64,000 bases of DNA from Ruminococcus sp. (GTDB lineage Bacteria > Bacillota > Clostridia > Oscillospirales > Ruminococcaceae), in the NCBI GenBank assembly GCA_017626015.1, contig JAGAJO010000001.1, forward strand, positions 124,001-188,000. Reading direction: 5' to 3'. A model generated the notes under the pieces. It saw nothing but the letters and a program-made list of their open reading frames with translations. It searched no databases and was not told the DNA's origin. This document shows positions 26,237 through 34,752 of the stretch, in pieces; position 1 is the first letter of the stretch; the number at the start of each line of letters is the position of its first letter. A program made the translations under genes and the position numbers.

Positions 26237-28198
26237 TTATCTCAGCTTAGCGCCGCAGGGGAGGGTCTGGTCGGGGAATACTACGCTTGCCGCACCGTCG
26301 GGGGTATCCGCAGCGCAGATCATTCCGTTTGATTCTACTCCGCAAAGCTTAACGGGTTTCAGATTAGCCACAAGAACGATCTTCTTTCCTATAAGATCCT
26401 CAGGCTTATACCACTGGGCAATGCCCGATACTACCTGTCTGCCGCCCATACCGTCGTCAAGCTGGAGACAAAGAAGCTTTTTGGACTTTTTTACCTTTTC
26501 ACATTCCTTTACAAGCGCAACTCTCAGGTCTATCTTGGCAAAATCGTCAATGGTGATCTCATCAGCCAGAGGAGCGGGCTTAAAGCCGTCATCTTCAGTT
26601 TCTTCCGCAGGGGAGTTATCTCCTATGATCTTATTAAGCTCGTCTATCTCCTTATCGACGTCTATTCTAGGGAAAATGATATCCCCTCTTTTAACAGTAA
26701 CATTAGCGGGCAGGACGCCGAATTTTCCTGCGTTTTCATATGTCACGTCGGGATCTCCTGCACCGATCTGCTCCCACACCTTCGGCATTGTTGAAGGCAT
26801 AAAGCAGTTGAGCAGGGTCGAAACGATCCTGATAGTATCCAGAAGATTATACAGTACGGATGCCAGTCTTGCCTTTTTGCTTTCGTCCTTGCCAAGCACC
26901 CACGGAGCCGTTTCGTCAATGTATTTATTGGCTCTTGAAACTACCTTGAATATCTCCGCAAGCGCATTGTTAAGCTGTGTCTTGTCCATGAGACCGTCAA
27001 CCTTTTCACGGAGAGCGGAAGCTTCTGCAATAAGCTCGCTGTCAAATTCGCCCTCTTCCCTTTCCTCGGGGAGAGTACCGCCGAAATATTTGTCTGCCAT
27101 AGCTACGGTCCTTGAAACCAGATTTCCCAGACCGTTTGCAAGATCCGAATTTATTCTGTTTATCATTATTTCATTGGAGAATGAGCTGTCCGCACCAAGC
27201 GCCATTTCACGGAGAATGTGGTATCTTATTGAATCTGCGCCGTATCTTTCGCTTAAGATAACAGGGTCTACGACATTTCCGAGAGATTTTGACATCTTCT
27301 GACCGTTAAAGGTTATCCAGCCGTGTACGGCAAGGTGCTTAGGCAGAGGAAGCTCCAGAGCCATGAGCATTGCAGGCCAGATGATAGCATGGAATCTCAT
27401 GATATCCTTTGCGACCATGTGAACGTCCGCAGGCCAGAATTTATTGAAATCATCATACTGGTCGTTCTGATATCCCAGAGCGGTAATATAGTTGGAAAGA
27501 GCGTCTATCCAGACATAAACAACATGACCTTCGTCAAACGTAACGGGAATACCCCATTTAAAGGTCGTTCTCGATACGCAGAGATCTTCCAGACCGGGTC
27601 TGATAAAGTTATTTACAAGCTCGGTGGCTCTCGTTTTAGGCTGGAGATAATCCGTTTCTGTCAGCAGCTTTTCTATCCTGTCGGCAAAGGGGGACATTTT
27701 AAAGAAATACGCTTCTTCCTTTGCTTCGGTCACTTCTCTGTGACACTCCGGGCAGCAGCCGTTTTCGTCCAGCTGAGATTCTGTCCAGAAGCTTTCGCAG
27801 GGCGTGCAGTATTTTCCCGTATATTCGCCCTTATAGATATATCCCCTTTTGTAAAGCTCGTTAAATATCCACTGGACGCTTTTTATATGGTAATCGTCGG
27901 TGGTTCTTATATATCTGTCGTAGCTTATATTCATGGTTTTCCACAGACTTTTAAACACCTTGACGATCTCGTCAACATACTCCTTCGGGGTAACGCCCTT
28001 TTCGGCAGCCTTCTGCTCTATTTTCAGACCGTGCTCGTCCGTACCCGTAAGGAACATAACGTCATAGCCCTGCATACGTCTGTATCTTGCTATAGAGTCG
28101 CAGGCAACTGTGGTATAGCAGTGCCCGATATGCGGATTTCCGGACGGATAATAGATCGGCGTTGTAATATAATAAGGTTTTTTACATTCTTTGCACAT
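26237..28198 (-). CDS. metG: Methionine-tRNA ligase
   Basis: Class I aminoacyl-tRNA synthetase charging tRNA-Met, 653 residues. Visible parts are the HIGH motif (PSGNPHIGHCYTT, near 18-30), a zinc knuckle with two CxxC pairs (CTPC...CCPEC), the KMSKS loop (GQKMSKSLGN, near 300), the anticodon-binding helical domain, and a fused C-terminal tRNA-binding OB domain (from about 550, IDLRVALVKECEKV). AAAGGGG precedes the ATG. It has its own consensus promoter and no T-box leader, since the gap to the neighbouring gene is only 75 bp. Confidence 0.97.
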   Translation of the reverse strand: MCKECKKPYYITTPIYYPSGNPHIGHCYTTVACDSIARYRRMQGYDVMFLTGTDEHGLKIEQKAAEKGVTPKEYVDEIVKVFKSLWKTMNISYDRYIRTTDDYHIKSVQWIFNELYKRGYIYKGEYTGKYCTPCESFWTESQLDENGCCPECHREVTEAKEEAYFFKMSPFADRIEKLLTETDYLQPKTRATELVNNFIRPGLEDLCVSRTTFKWGIPVTFDEGHVVYVWIDALSNYITALGYQNDQYDDFNKFWPADVHMVAKDIMRFHAIIWPAMLMALELPLPKHLAVHGWITFNGQKMSKSLGNVVDPVILSERYGADSIRYHILREMALGADSSFSNEIMINRINSDLANGLGNLVSRTVAMADKYFGGTLPEEREEGEFDSELIAEASALREKVDGLMDKTQLNNALAEIFKVVSRANKYIDETAPWVLGKDESKKARLASVLYNLLDTIRIVSTLLNCFMPSTMPKVWEQIGAGDPDVTYENAGKFGVLPANVTVKRGDIIFPRIDVDKEIDELNKIIGDNSPAEETEDDGFKPAPLADEITIDDFAKIDLRVALVKECEKVKKSKKLLCLQLDDGMGGRQVVSGIAQWYKPEDLIGKKIVLVANLKPVKLCGVESNGMICAADTPDGAASVVFPDQTLPCGAKLR

Positions 28199-28239
28199 TA
28201 AAGAATACCCCTTTCTGCTTTGATTAAACGATTATAATT

Positions 28240-28268
28240 ATTATACTACTTTTTCCCGTTTTAGTCAA
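28240..28268 (-). promoter_or_regulatory. Promoter of metG
   Basis: Minus-strand TTGACT (28263-28268), 17-bp spacer, TATAAT (28240-28245). Confidence 0.85.
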
Positions 28269-28273
28269 GGGCT

Positions 28274-29380
28274 TTAATGTTCATTCTCACGGAAATCAAG
28301 TCCAAGCTCGGCACTTTCTTCGGGACTGTAATACATCACTACGGGCGTATCCATTTCAGCCTTTTCATAGATCAGCTTTGCACCCTCCAGAGGCATATTT
28401 ATACACCCTTGGGAGCCGTTGTATTTATAAACGTCTCCGCCGTATTCTGTCCTTGAAACGGTGTCGTGCAGACCTATTCCGCAGAGTGAAACGCTGATCC
28501 AGTAATTGCACCGGGAATCCCAGCTCTCGCCGTCGGCGTTTGTACCGATCATTCTGTAATTCAACGCTTTGTACCAGACCTTGTAAACTCCGGGCAGAGT
28601 CGTCCTTGCCATAGAGGTAGTTTGTCCCGAAACGATGTCGCAGTCGTACAGAAGCATTCCGCCGCTGTAGAACCATAGATGCTGGGCGGACAGATCTATC
28701 TCGATATAGGTCGTGCCTATATCGTCATCAGCCGTTCTTGCCTCCTCCATTCCCGTAAAGACATATCCGTAGCCGGCATCGTAATATACGGGACGGATAT
28801 TTTCTGCAGTCTCTCCTTTTTCGATCATTCCGACAAGCTCTTCGCAGGTCTTTTCACGGTCGATCTTCCAGCCGTACTTTGCGTCGTTGCTGGGAGGAAC
28901 GGTTATATCCCCCTGAAGGGTAGCATGAAAACGGCGGGGCTTGTCAACCGTGTCGTATTTTTCCGCAAGGCAGTCAACATACTCCATGCATTTTTCACGG
29001 TCTGCGCTTCCGTCTGGAGCTTTCAGTCCGTCGAGCCGGTCCTTATTCAGGATCTCTTTGGTAAAGCCGAGATCGTAGGATATAAATACTCCCCTGTCCT
29101 CCTCAGAATTTTCGGCAGACGTGGAACTTACAGGCGCTTGCTCATTCTGCCGGACGGCAGCGTCACTGACCGTATTTTCCGGCTTTTTATTTCCCGGTAA
29201 AAACATTATCACCGCTGCTGCCGAAATGCATACTGTTATTGCAGCGGCGCAAAGCTTTTGTCTTAATATTCTTTTTTTCATTCTGGCAATGCGTTCGGCT
29301 TTTTTTCTGTTTATTATTTCAAGCCTTTTGAAATATTCGCTGTCGTAGTAATCGTTATCCGTTCTGTCAGTATCTTTCAT
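28274..29380 (-). CDS. L,D-transpeptidase (YkuD family), membrane-anchored
   Basis: Predicted peptidoglycan cross-linking or wall-attachment enzyme of 368 residues. It has a charged cytosolic N-terminus of about 40 residues, one membrane helix (about 44-65, ITVCISAAAVIMFLP), a polar linker, and a YkuD catalytic domain near 220-350. The catalytic cysteine is Cys326 in NGSQGCINMP, with the partner His in GLHDTVSRTEYGG; the usual SHGC reads SQGC. An upstream GTG (29389) is possible, but the ATG at 29380 fits the GGTGA site better. It is the third gene after the sigma factor, which suggests envelope-stress control. Confidence 0.88.
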   Translation of the reverse strand: MKDTDRTDNDYYDSEYFKRLEIINRKKAERIARMKKRILRQKLCAAAITVCISAAAVIMFLPGNKKPENTVSDAAVRQNEQAPVSSTSAENSEEDRGVFISYDLGFTKEILNKDRLDGLKAPDGSADREKCMEYVDCLAEKYDTVDKPRRFHATLQGDITVPPSNDAKYGWKIDREKTCEELVGMIEKGETAENIRPVYYDAGYGYVFTGMEEARTADDDIGTTYIEIDLSAQHLWFYSGGMLLYDCDIVSGQTTSMARTTLPGVYKVWYKALNYRMIGTNADGESWDSRCNYWISVSLCGIGLHDTVSRTEYGGDVYKYNGSQGCINMPLEGAKLIYEKAEMDTPVVMYYSPEESAELGLDFRENEH

Positions 29381-29407
29381 TGTGTTCACCGTTTTTTTGT
29401 CAGGTCG

Positions 29408-30460
29408 TTATGAAGCGTCGTAAATTGCCGTATCACAGACTGCAACTCTCGATACGGGGTCGATATCGGAAATGTCAGTAGTGTAATCCCATATGCTGAA
29501 CTCGTATTCCTCCTTTCCGGGATTTCTTTCCATATCCTTATGCATTTCCTCCGTCAGTCTCTGATATATAATGTCCTTCTGTTCCTCTGTAAGCTCAAAT
29601 GCGATGTACCATTTCCGTCCGTTTACCGTTATGCCTGCACAGTATTGCAGATCGCAGTTTGTCAGCCCGAATTCCAGATCCTGTCCGGTAGCTGCCTTAA
29701 GCTCATTGTATGTCATTCCCACATAAATTCCGTCGGTGATATTTGCGCCCGGGTAGAGATTAAGAAAGGTTATAGGCATATCCTTTGTTCTGGGGTATGC
29801 TGCACAGAAGCAGTATTCCGGGAAAGCAAAGCATTTATACATATGGGCATCACCGTTCTGAACCCCGGTAGGATAGATCATTTCATAATCGTTCCCGCCT
29901 GCCGCCAGAGCTTCCTCCACCGTCATGGAAAAAAGCTTTTCGACCGTCATAGGCTCCTGCCGGGGAGGGATCTGTCCGGTCTGGGAGGATACGTCCGCAA
30001 TTGAGGTATCCACAGCAGATGTAGTATCATTTACATGGGAGCTGTCGGTTAAAGGCGGCGCCGTTGTTACAGTGACGTCTGATCCCTCCGATGAAAAGTC
30101 GTGATCCGGCAGGCTGTATGCACTGCTGTCTGTAACGCTTTCGTTTACACCAGACTCATGCCGCACGTCCGGTCGGCTTGCAGCAGCCTGCGGAGGATCT
30201 GACGACTGCGAGCTGTATGCGATGCTTTCCATACCGCTTTCCGTCTTCAAATTGTCCGATGGTCTGCTGAAAAACTGCATTCCGGCAAATACCGTTACTG
30301 CGGCTGCCGCCGCTGCTGCAATTCCTACATACCCTTTTTTCAGACGTATCTGACGGTTTGATGAAGCGCCGTTTATAATATCATCCGCCGATATGTCTGA
30401 AACGTCGGTGTTATAATATTTTTCAAATACTCTCTTTGCCGTTTTTTCCTGTTTCGTCAT
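29408..30460 (-). CDS. Membrane protein partnered with an ECF sigma factor, probable anti-sigma factor
   Basis: A 350-residue protein without a recognised full-length family. A cytosolic N-terminus of about 40 residues precedes one membrane helix (about 43-63, an Ala-rich stretch), then a long Ser/Thr/Pro/Asp-rich low-complexity linker (about 70-175) and a folded extracytoplasmic C-terminal domain with several cysteines. That layout and the 38-base overlap with the upstream sigma gene fit an anti-sigma factor. The ATG at 30460 has AAAGGAAG at good spacing; an in-frame start at 30484 does not. No zinc (HxxxCxxC) anti-sigma motif is visible in the N-terminus. Confidence 0.6.
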   Translation of the reverse strand: MTKQEKTAKRVFEKYYNTDVSDISADDIINGASSNRQIRLKKGYVGIAAAAAAAVTVFAGMQFFSRPSDNLKTESGMESIAYSSQSSDPPQAAASRPDVRHESGVNESVTDSSAYSLPDHDFSSEGSDVTVTTAPPLTDSSHVNDTTSAVDTSIADVSSQTGQIPPRQEPMTVEKLFSMTVEEALAAGGNDYEMIYPTGVQNGDAHMYKCFAFPEYCFCAAYPRTKDMPITFLNLYPGANITDGIYVGMTYNELKAATGQDLEFGLTNCDLQYCAGITVNGRKWYIAFELTEEQKDIIYQRLTEEMHKDMERNPGKEEYEFSIWDYTTDISDIDPVSRVAVCDTAIYDAS

Positions 30461-31019
30461 AATTACACTTCCTTTCGCTGTCATCTGTATTTCGGAGACG
30501 TCTGCGCAGCTCGGATATAGTTTTGTAATAAATTCGTTCCGTATTCTTTTTGCTTATGCCTGTTTGCGAGGATATTTCCCCGAAGCTCATTTCAAGCTTA
30601 AGTCTCAGGAACAGTATTTTTCTTACAGTGGGGGGTTTTGAGCTTATGATCCTGTACGCTCTTTTCACCGTGACCGATTCCTCCGCCGCAGCTGCGCAGT
30701 CAACCTTATCTCCGTATTTTTCTGATTCAAGATCGAGCTTGTATACCTCTATTGAGTTTTTCAGCCGCTTTGCAATGGAATAGTGCTTTGAAAGCTGTTT
30801 CTTTGCTACCGTTATTGCAAATGCTTCGGGATTTTCGATCTTTATGTCGGAGGACGCCACTTTTTTATATATCTGGAAAAAGGTTTCCTGATACAGATCC
30901 CTGATATCGTCTATATCGTAGCATTTTGACGCTATGTACCTGTAAACAGCCTTCCCGGTATTATTATAGATCTCCTCAAAATATTCACGTTTTTCTCTTT
31001 CTGTATGAATATTTCCCAT
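30423..31019 (-). CDS. ECF-type RNA polymerase sigma factor
   Basis: A 198-residue sigma-70 family protein. Region 2 is at about 15-85 (YFEEIYNNTGKAVYRYIASKC, DIRDLYQETFFQIYKKV), and region 4 at about 120-175, with the helix-turn-helix LKLEMSFGEISSQTGISKKNTERIYYKTI. It lacks region 3, as ECF factors do. It heads a probable three-gene operon with the membrane partner and the L,D-transpeptidase. AAGGGG sits before the ATG at 31019; a GTG nine bases earlier is too close to it. Confidence 0.88.
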   Translation of the reverse strand: MGNIHTEREKREYFEEIYNNTGKAVYRYIASKCYDIDDIRDLYQETFFQIYKKVASSDIKIENPEAFAITVAKKQLSKHYSIAKRLKNSIEVYKLDLESEKYGDKVDCAAAAEESVTVKRAYRIISSKPPTVRKILFLRLKLEMSFGEISSQTGISKKNTERIYYKTISELRRRLRNTDDSERKCNYDETGKNGKESI

Positions 31020-31113
31020 ATTGCGCACGTCCCCTTCAGAAGCTTCTGTATGTGTAGTGACAAAATTCGCTGTATAATATATTATTGTTTTATAAACAAA
31101 ATATTAAATTTTA

Positions 31114-31150
31114 TAAAAACTGCCCTTTTCTGATTTTCAGATAAGGGCAG
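31114..31150 (-). terminator. Terminator of the rnf operon
   Basis: A 14-bp stem (31120-31133 with 31137-31150, CTGCCCTT...AAGGGCAG) followed on the minus strand by a T-rich tail. It separates rnfB from the sigma-factor promoter region. Confidence 0.85.
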
Positions 31151-31164
31151 TCAGAAGCTATATT

Positions 31165-31965
31165 TTAATTCAAGCCGTCAAGTCTCCTTACGGCATGGAT
31201 CTTGCATACGTCCACGCACTTTCCGCAGTTTGTGCATTTCTCATAATCTATAACGGCGTGGTTGTCGACCACCTTGATAGCGCCGCTTTCGCAGTTTTTC
31301 TCGCAGAGCTTGCAGCCTATACAGCCGCTGTGACAAATGCTTCTTGTTATTCTTCCTATGTCGTTGGAGGAACAGCAAACGTCTACGGACTGAGAGACCT
31401 TTCTTACAGCTATCAGATTATTTGGGCACGCCTTTGCGCACAGTCCGCAGCCTATGCACTTGTTTATATCCACCTTTGCTATCCTGTCCACAATGGAGAT
31501 AGCTCCTTCGGGACAGACGGAAACGCAATCCCCGTAGCCTAAGCAGCCGCTTGTACACAGCTTGCTGCCGTTGTAGAATCTATTGCACGCCGAGCAGCTC
31601 TGTATTCCGTCGTAGTCGTATTTGTGAGGAGTTGTGTTGCAGTCTCCCGAACAGCGTACAAAAGCGACCTCCCGCTCTCCCACCGTTACTTCAACTCCCA
31701 TGATCTGTGAGATAACGGCAGCGCTGTCCGCTCCTCCCGGCTTGCATAGATTGCATTCGGCGCCCTTGTTTACAATTGCGTCGGCATAGTCGTTACAGCC
31801 TGAAAATCCGCAGGCTCCGCAGTTTGCCTGCGGGAGAGCCTCGGCGATCTTTTCAACTCTTTCGTCGGTCTCCACAGCGAACACCTTAGATGCGACAGTA
31901 AGAAGCACTCCCGCCAGAATGCCCAGTGCGGCGAATATCCCTATGGGGATCAGATATGTAGTCAT
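31165..31965 (-). CDS. rnfB: Rnf complex subunit RnfB
   Basis: Iron-sulfur subunit thought to accept electrons from ferredoxin, 266 residues. An N-terminal membrane anchor (about 4-27) precedes a CGACGFSGC four-iron cluster motif, further cysteine groups, and several ferredoxin-type CxxCxxCxxxC clusters (CIGCGLCAKACP, CIGCKLCEKNC, CTNCGKCVDVC). Last gene of the rnfCDGEAB run, 16 bases after rnfA, followed by a terminator. Confidence 0.95.
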   Translation of the reverse strand: MTTYLIPIGIFAALGILAGVLLTVASKVFAVETDERVEKIAEALPQANCGACGFSGCNDYADAIVNKGAECNLCKPGGADSAAVISQIMGVEVTVGEREVAFVRCSGDCNTTPHKYDYDGIQSCSACNRFYNGSKLCTSGCLGYGDCVSVCPEGAISIVDRIAKVDINKCIGCGLCAKACPNNLIAVRKVSQSVDVCCSSNDIGRITRSICHSGCIGCKLCEKNCESGAIKVVDNHAVIDYEKCTNCGKCVDVCKIHAVRRLDGLN

Positions 31966-31981
31966 TGCATTTTCCCCCTTT

Positions 31982-32551
31982 TCAGATTATTCCCGTAAAG
32001 CCCATAAAGCTCAGCGATACGATCGAAGCGGCGATAAGAGTTGCAGGAACGCCCTTGAAGGTCTCCGGAAAATCGGAATCCTCGATAGACGAGCGCACTC
32101 CGCTGAAAAGCAGTAAAGCCAGCGTAAAGGCAAGACCTGTTCCCAGAGCGTTTGTAACGGACTGAAGGAAATTATAGCCGTTGTCGATGTTTCCTATGGT
32201 AACGCCCAGAACTGCGCAGTTTGTGGTGATAAGGGGAAGATAAACGCCCAGAGCCTTGTACAGCGGAGGCATCATCTTTTTCATAACTATCTCCACCAGC
32301 TGAACGAACATAGCGATAACGAGTATAAATGCAACAGTTTTAAGATAGGTTATCTCAAATTTCTCCAGAAGCCTGTAAACGGGGTAGGTTATGGCAGTTG
32401 CGCATATCATAACGAAAATAACAGCCGCTCCCATTCCCACGGAGGATTTCATCTGCTTGGAAACTCCAAGAAAAGGACATATGCCCATAAACTGTGACAA
32501 AACCACGTTGTTGACGAAAACGCAGCCTATAAGTATCATAAGATAGCTCAT
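31982..32551 (-). CDS. rnfA: Rnf complex subunit RnfA
   Basis: Integral membrane subunit of 189 residues with six predicted helices. It carries the family motifs NNVVLSQFMGICPFLGVSKQMKSS and LPLITTNCAVLG, each with a Cys; related Nqr/Rnf membrane pairs coordinate a 2Fe-2S centre across the membrane through such cysteines. Its ATG overlaps the rnfE stop by one base. Confidence 0.96.
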   Translation of the reverse strand: MSYLMILIGCVFVNNVVLSQFMGICPFLGVSKQMKSSVGMGAAVIFVMICATAITYPVYRLLEKFEITYLKTVAFILVIAMFVQLVEIVMKKMMPPLYKALGVYLPLITTNCAVLGVTIGNIDNGYNFLQSVTNALGTGLAFTLALLLFSGVRSSIEDSDFPETFKGVPATLIAASIVSLSFMGFTGII

Positions 32552-33252
32552 TACGCATTCTCCTTTCCGGCAGTATCGGCAGAGGCATTTTCACAGCTTC
32601 CTCCGCATACCGCAGCATTGGGACATCCCTCGCAGGATATCTCCTTGGGCGGCTTTCTGTTGGCGAGCTTGTTTACCAGTGCGATCAGGCAGCCAAGCAC
32701 GAAAAAGCCTCCGGCAGGCATAATGAAGATCGTCATGGGGTGAGCGCTGAGGACGGGTATTTTAAGTCCCATCCACGATCCGGTACCGAGGATCTCTCTT
32801 ACGCTTCCCATAGTGAAAAGGGAAAGAGTGAAGCCCAGACCCATTCCCAGACCGTCAAGGATCGAGGGGAATATCTTGTTTTTGCTTGCAAACGCTTCGG
32901 CTCTGCCGAGAATAATACAGTTTACCGTTATAAGCGACAGGAATACGCCCAGAGCATTGTAAAGATCCGGTATGTAGCCCTTCATAAGAAACTCGATAAG
33001 AGTAACGAAGCCTGCGATAACGACTATAAAGCAGGGAAGTCTTACCGCTTTGGGTATAACGTTTTTAAGTATCGAAATAACAAAGTTTGAGCATACCAGA
33101 ACAAAGGTAGTGGCAAGTCCCATACCTATGCCGTTTTTTGCCATTGTAGTTACCGCCAGCGTCGGACACATACCAAGCAGCGTCACAAGGGTAGGATTCT
33201 GCTTTATAATGCCTTTGGTAAATTCATAAAGGTTTGAATTTTTCTCAGCCAT
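32551..33252 (-). CDS. rnfE: Rnf complex subunit RnfE
   Basis: Membrane subunit of 233 residues, homologous to RnfA, with six helices and the matching cysteine motifs (NPTLVTLLGMCPTLAVTT and LSLITVNCIILGRAEAFA). A C-terminal extension is rich in Cys (CEGCPNAAVCGGSCENA), not needed by the usual fold and perhaps another metal site. It overlaps rnfG by eight bases. Confidence 0.95.
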   Translation of the reverse strand: MAEKNSNLYEFTKGIIKQNPTLVTLLGMCPTLAVTTMAKNGIGMGLATTFVLVCSNFVISILKNVIPKAVRLPCFIVVIAGFVTLIEFLMKGYIPDLYNALGVFLSLITVNCIILGRAEAFASKNKIFPSILDGLGMGLGFTLSLFTMGSVREILGTGSWMGLKIPVLSAHPMTIFIMPAGGFFVLGCLIALVNKLANRKPPKEISCEGCPNAAVCGGSCENASADTAGKENA

Positions 33253-33805
33253 TTAAGATCTCCTCCTTATGCTCGCCGTAAAGTGTAACGGCTTTTTTTA
33301 CTGCCGATTTCATTCCCTTTGAAGAAAAGGTGGCGGCGGTCACATTGTCTATAGTGTTCTCATCGGTATCGGCGGTAAAGCCTTTGAATTTTGAAAGAAA
33401 ATCGTCGTTCTGCACCTTGGTGCCCAGACCGGGAGTTTCTCCTATGGATAAAAAGTAAATTCCCTCTACGGCGCCGTCCGTGTTTATTCCCACCAGAATG
33501 TGAAGTCCGCCCTTCGAGTAGCCGTCCTCGGTGATCTCAACGATCACACGCTGATTTTCCTTGTCTGCGATAATTGAGTTTACTCCTTCCGTGCCGAAGG
33601 TAACGGGAGTTTTGGTATCAGCGCTTTCGTCAAGCATTATTTCGTAATTTCCCTCGCCGAAGATCTCCTTACAGCCGGTTTTCATATCCTCCGTAAGAAC
33701 TCCCGTATTGTCTACATATGTGGCGTTGTAGGCAAGCACCAGCAGTCCGCAGACAACCACGCAGATGACAGTAAGCACAACGGGAGGCATTATTTTTTCT
33801 TTCAT
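33245..33805 (-). CDS. rnfG: Rnf complex subunit RnfG
   Basis: Subunit of 186 residues with one N-terminal membrane helix (about 5-27) and an FMN-binding domain. The covalent flavin site is the Thr at 159 in DNVTAATFSS; the family form is Dxx(S/T)GAT, so Gly is replaced by Ala. apbE, encoding the transferase that makes this bond, is in the same operon. It overlaps rnfD by four bases. Confidence 0.94.
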   Translation of the reverse strand: MKEKIMPPVVLTVICVVVCGLLVLAYNATYVDNTGVLTEDMKTGCKEIFGEGNYEIMLDESADTKTPVTFGTEGVNSIIADKENQRVIVEITEDGYSKGGLHILVGINTDGAVEGIYFLSIGETPGLGTKVQNDDFLSKFKGFTADTDENTIDNVTAATFSSKGMKSAVKKAVTLYGEHKEEILNG

Positions 33806-34740
33806 TGTTCCGACGCCTCCTTTTTCTTATCGGGGTAAACTGCGCCCACCGGTTTTTTCTCGGTTATCATATTGATATACGGCGTGAGGATATTCATTAT
33901 CAGTATGGAGAATGAAACGCCCTCGGCATAATTTGCATAAAAGCGTATCACGCAGGTGATGATACCACAGCCTATACCGAAAATGATCTTTCCCTTTCCG
34001 GTGACCGGTGTCGTAACGTAATCTGTCGCCATGAATATTGCGCCCAGCATAACTCCGCCGGCAAGGATCTGATATATTCCGTCCTCGCCCGCAAGATATG
34101 AAAATACAAAAACTGTGCCAATAAATGCGACCGGCGTATGCAGTGAGATCACACGCATAGCTACCAGATAAAATCCTCCCAGCAGCAGAGCCAGTGCGGA
34201 GACCTCACCGATACAGCCTCCTACCCTGCCCATAAAAAGATCGTAATATTCGGCAGTCTTTGTTACCAGGGGCGTTGCTGCGGTCTCGATATCGGCGCTG
34301 TCGTAAAAGGGAACGACCCAGTTTGTCATTTCTCCCGTAAATGAGAGCATAAGTACGATCCTTCCGACGATAGCGGGATTTGCAAAGTTCTGTCCCAGTC
34401 CGCCGAAAAGCTGCTTGACGATAACGATCGCCACAAACGTACCTATAGCAGCCATCCAGAAGGGCAGTGTTGCCGGCAGATTGAAAGCAAGCAGCATACC
34501 CGTTACGGCAGCGGAAAGATCGTTCGTCGTATTGGGGCGCTTCATTACCAGATTGCACAGCCTTTCCCACAGTATAGCCGTAAGGGTGCAGAATCCGATG
34601 AGCATAAGCGCTCTTCCCCCGAAAATAAGACCTGCCATAAACAGAGCGGGGAGCATAGCCACAAGGACGTGACCCATGATCTTGGAAGTAGAAATATTGT
34701 CCCTTATATGCGGAGAGGGACTTACCGTAAGCTTTTCCAC
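33802..34740 (-). CDS. rnfD: Rnf complex subunit RnfD
   Basis: Integral membrane subunit of 312 residues with about nine helices, central to ion translocation in Rnf. The predicted covalent FMN site is Thr156 in DIETAATPL, again TAAT. The PHIRDNIST start and the LPATLPFWMAAIGT and NFANPAIVGR segments are typical. It lies 12 bases after rnfC. Confidence 0.95.
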   Translation of the reverse strand: MEKLTVSPSPHIRDNISTSKIMGHVLVAMLPALFMAGLIFGGRALMLIGFCTLTAILWERLCNLVMKRPNTTNDLSAAVTGMLLAFNLPATLPFWMAAIGTFVAIVIVKQLFGGLGQNFANPAIVGRIVLMLSFTGEMTNWVVPFYDSADIETAATPLVTKTAEYYDLFMGRVGGCIGEVSALALLLGGFYLVAMRVISLHTPVAFIGTVFVFSYLAGEDGIYQILAGGVMLGAIFMATDYVTTPVTGKGKIIFGIGCGIITCVIRFYANYAEGVSFSILIMNILTPYINMITEKKPVGAVYPDKKKEASEQ

Positions 34741-34752
34741 AGTTTGACCTCC

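Noticed and set aside
28199-28273. Possible T-box leader for metG
   Set aside because: The gap is 75 bp and filled by a consensus promoter; there is no room for a T-box.
28287-28300. A further family C arm inside the end of the L,D-transpeptidase gene
   Set aside because: CACGGAAATCAAGT resembles the arm, but there is no second arm nearby and it encodes the protein's C-terminus; likely chance.
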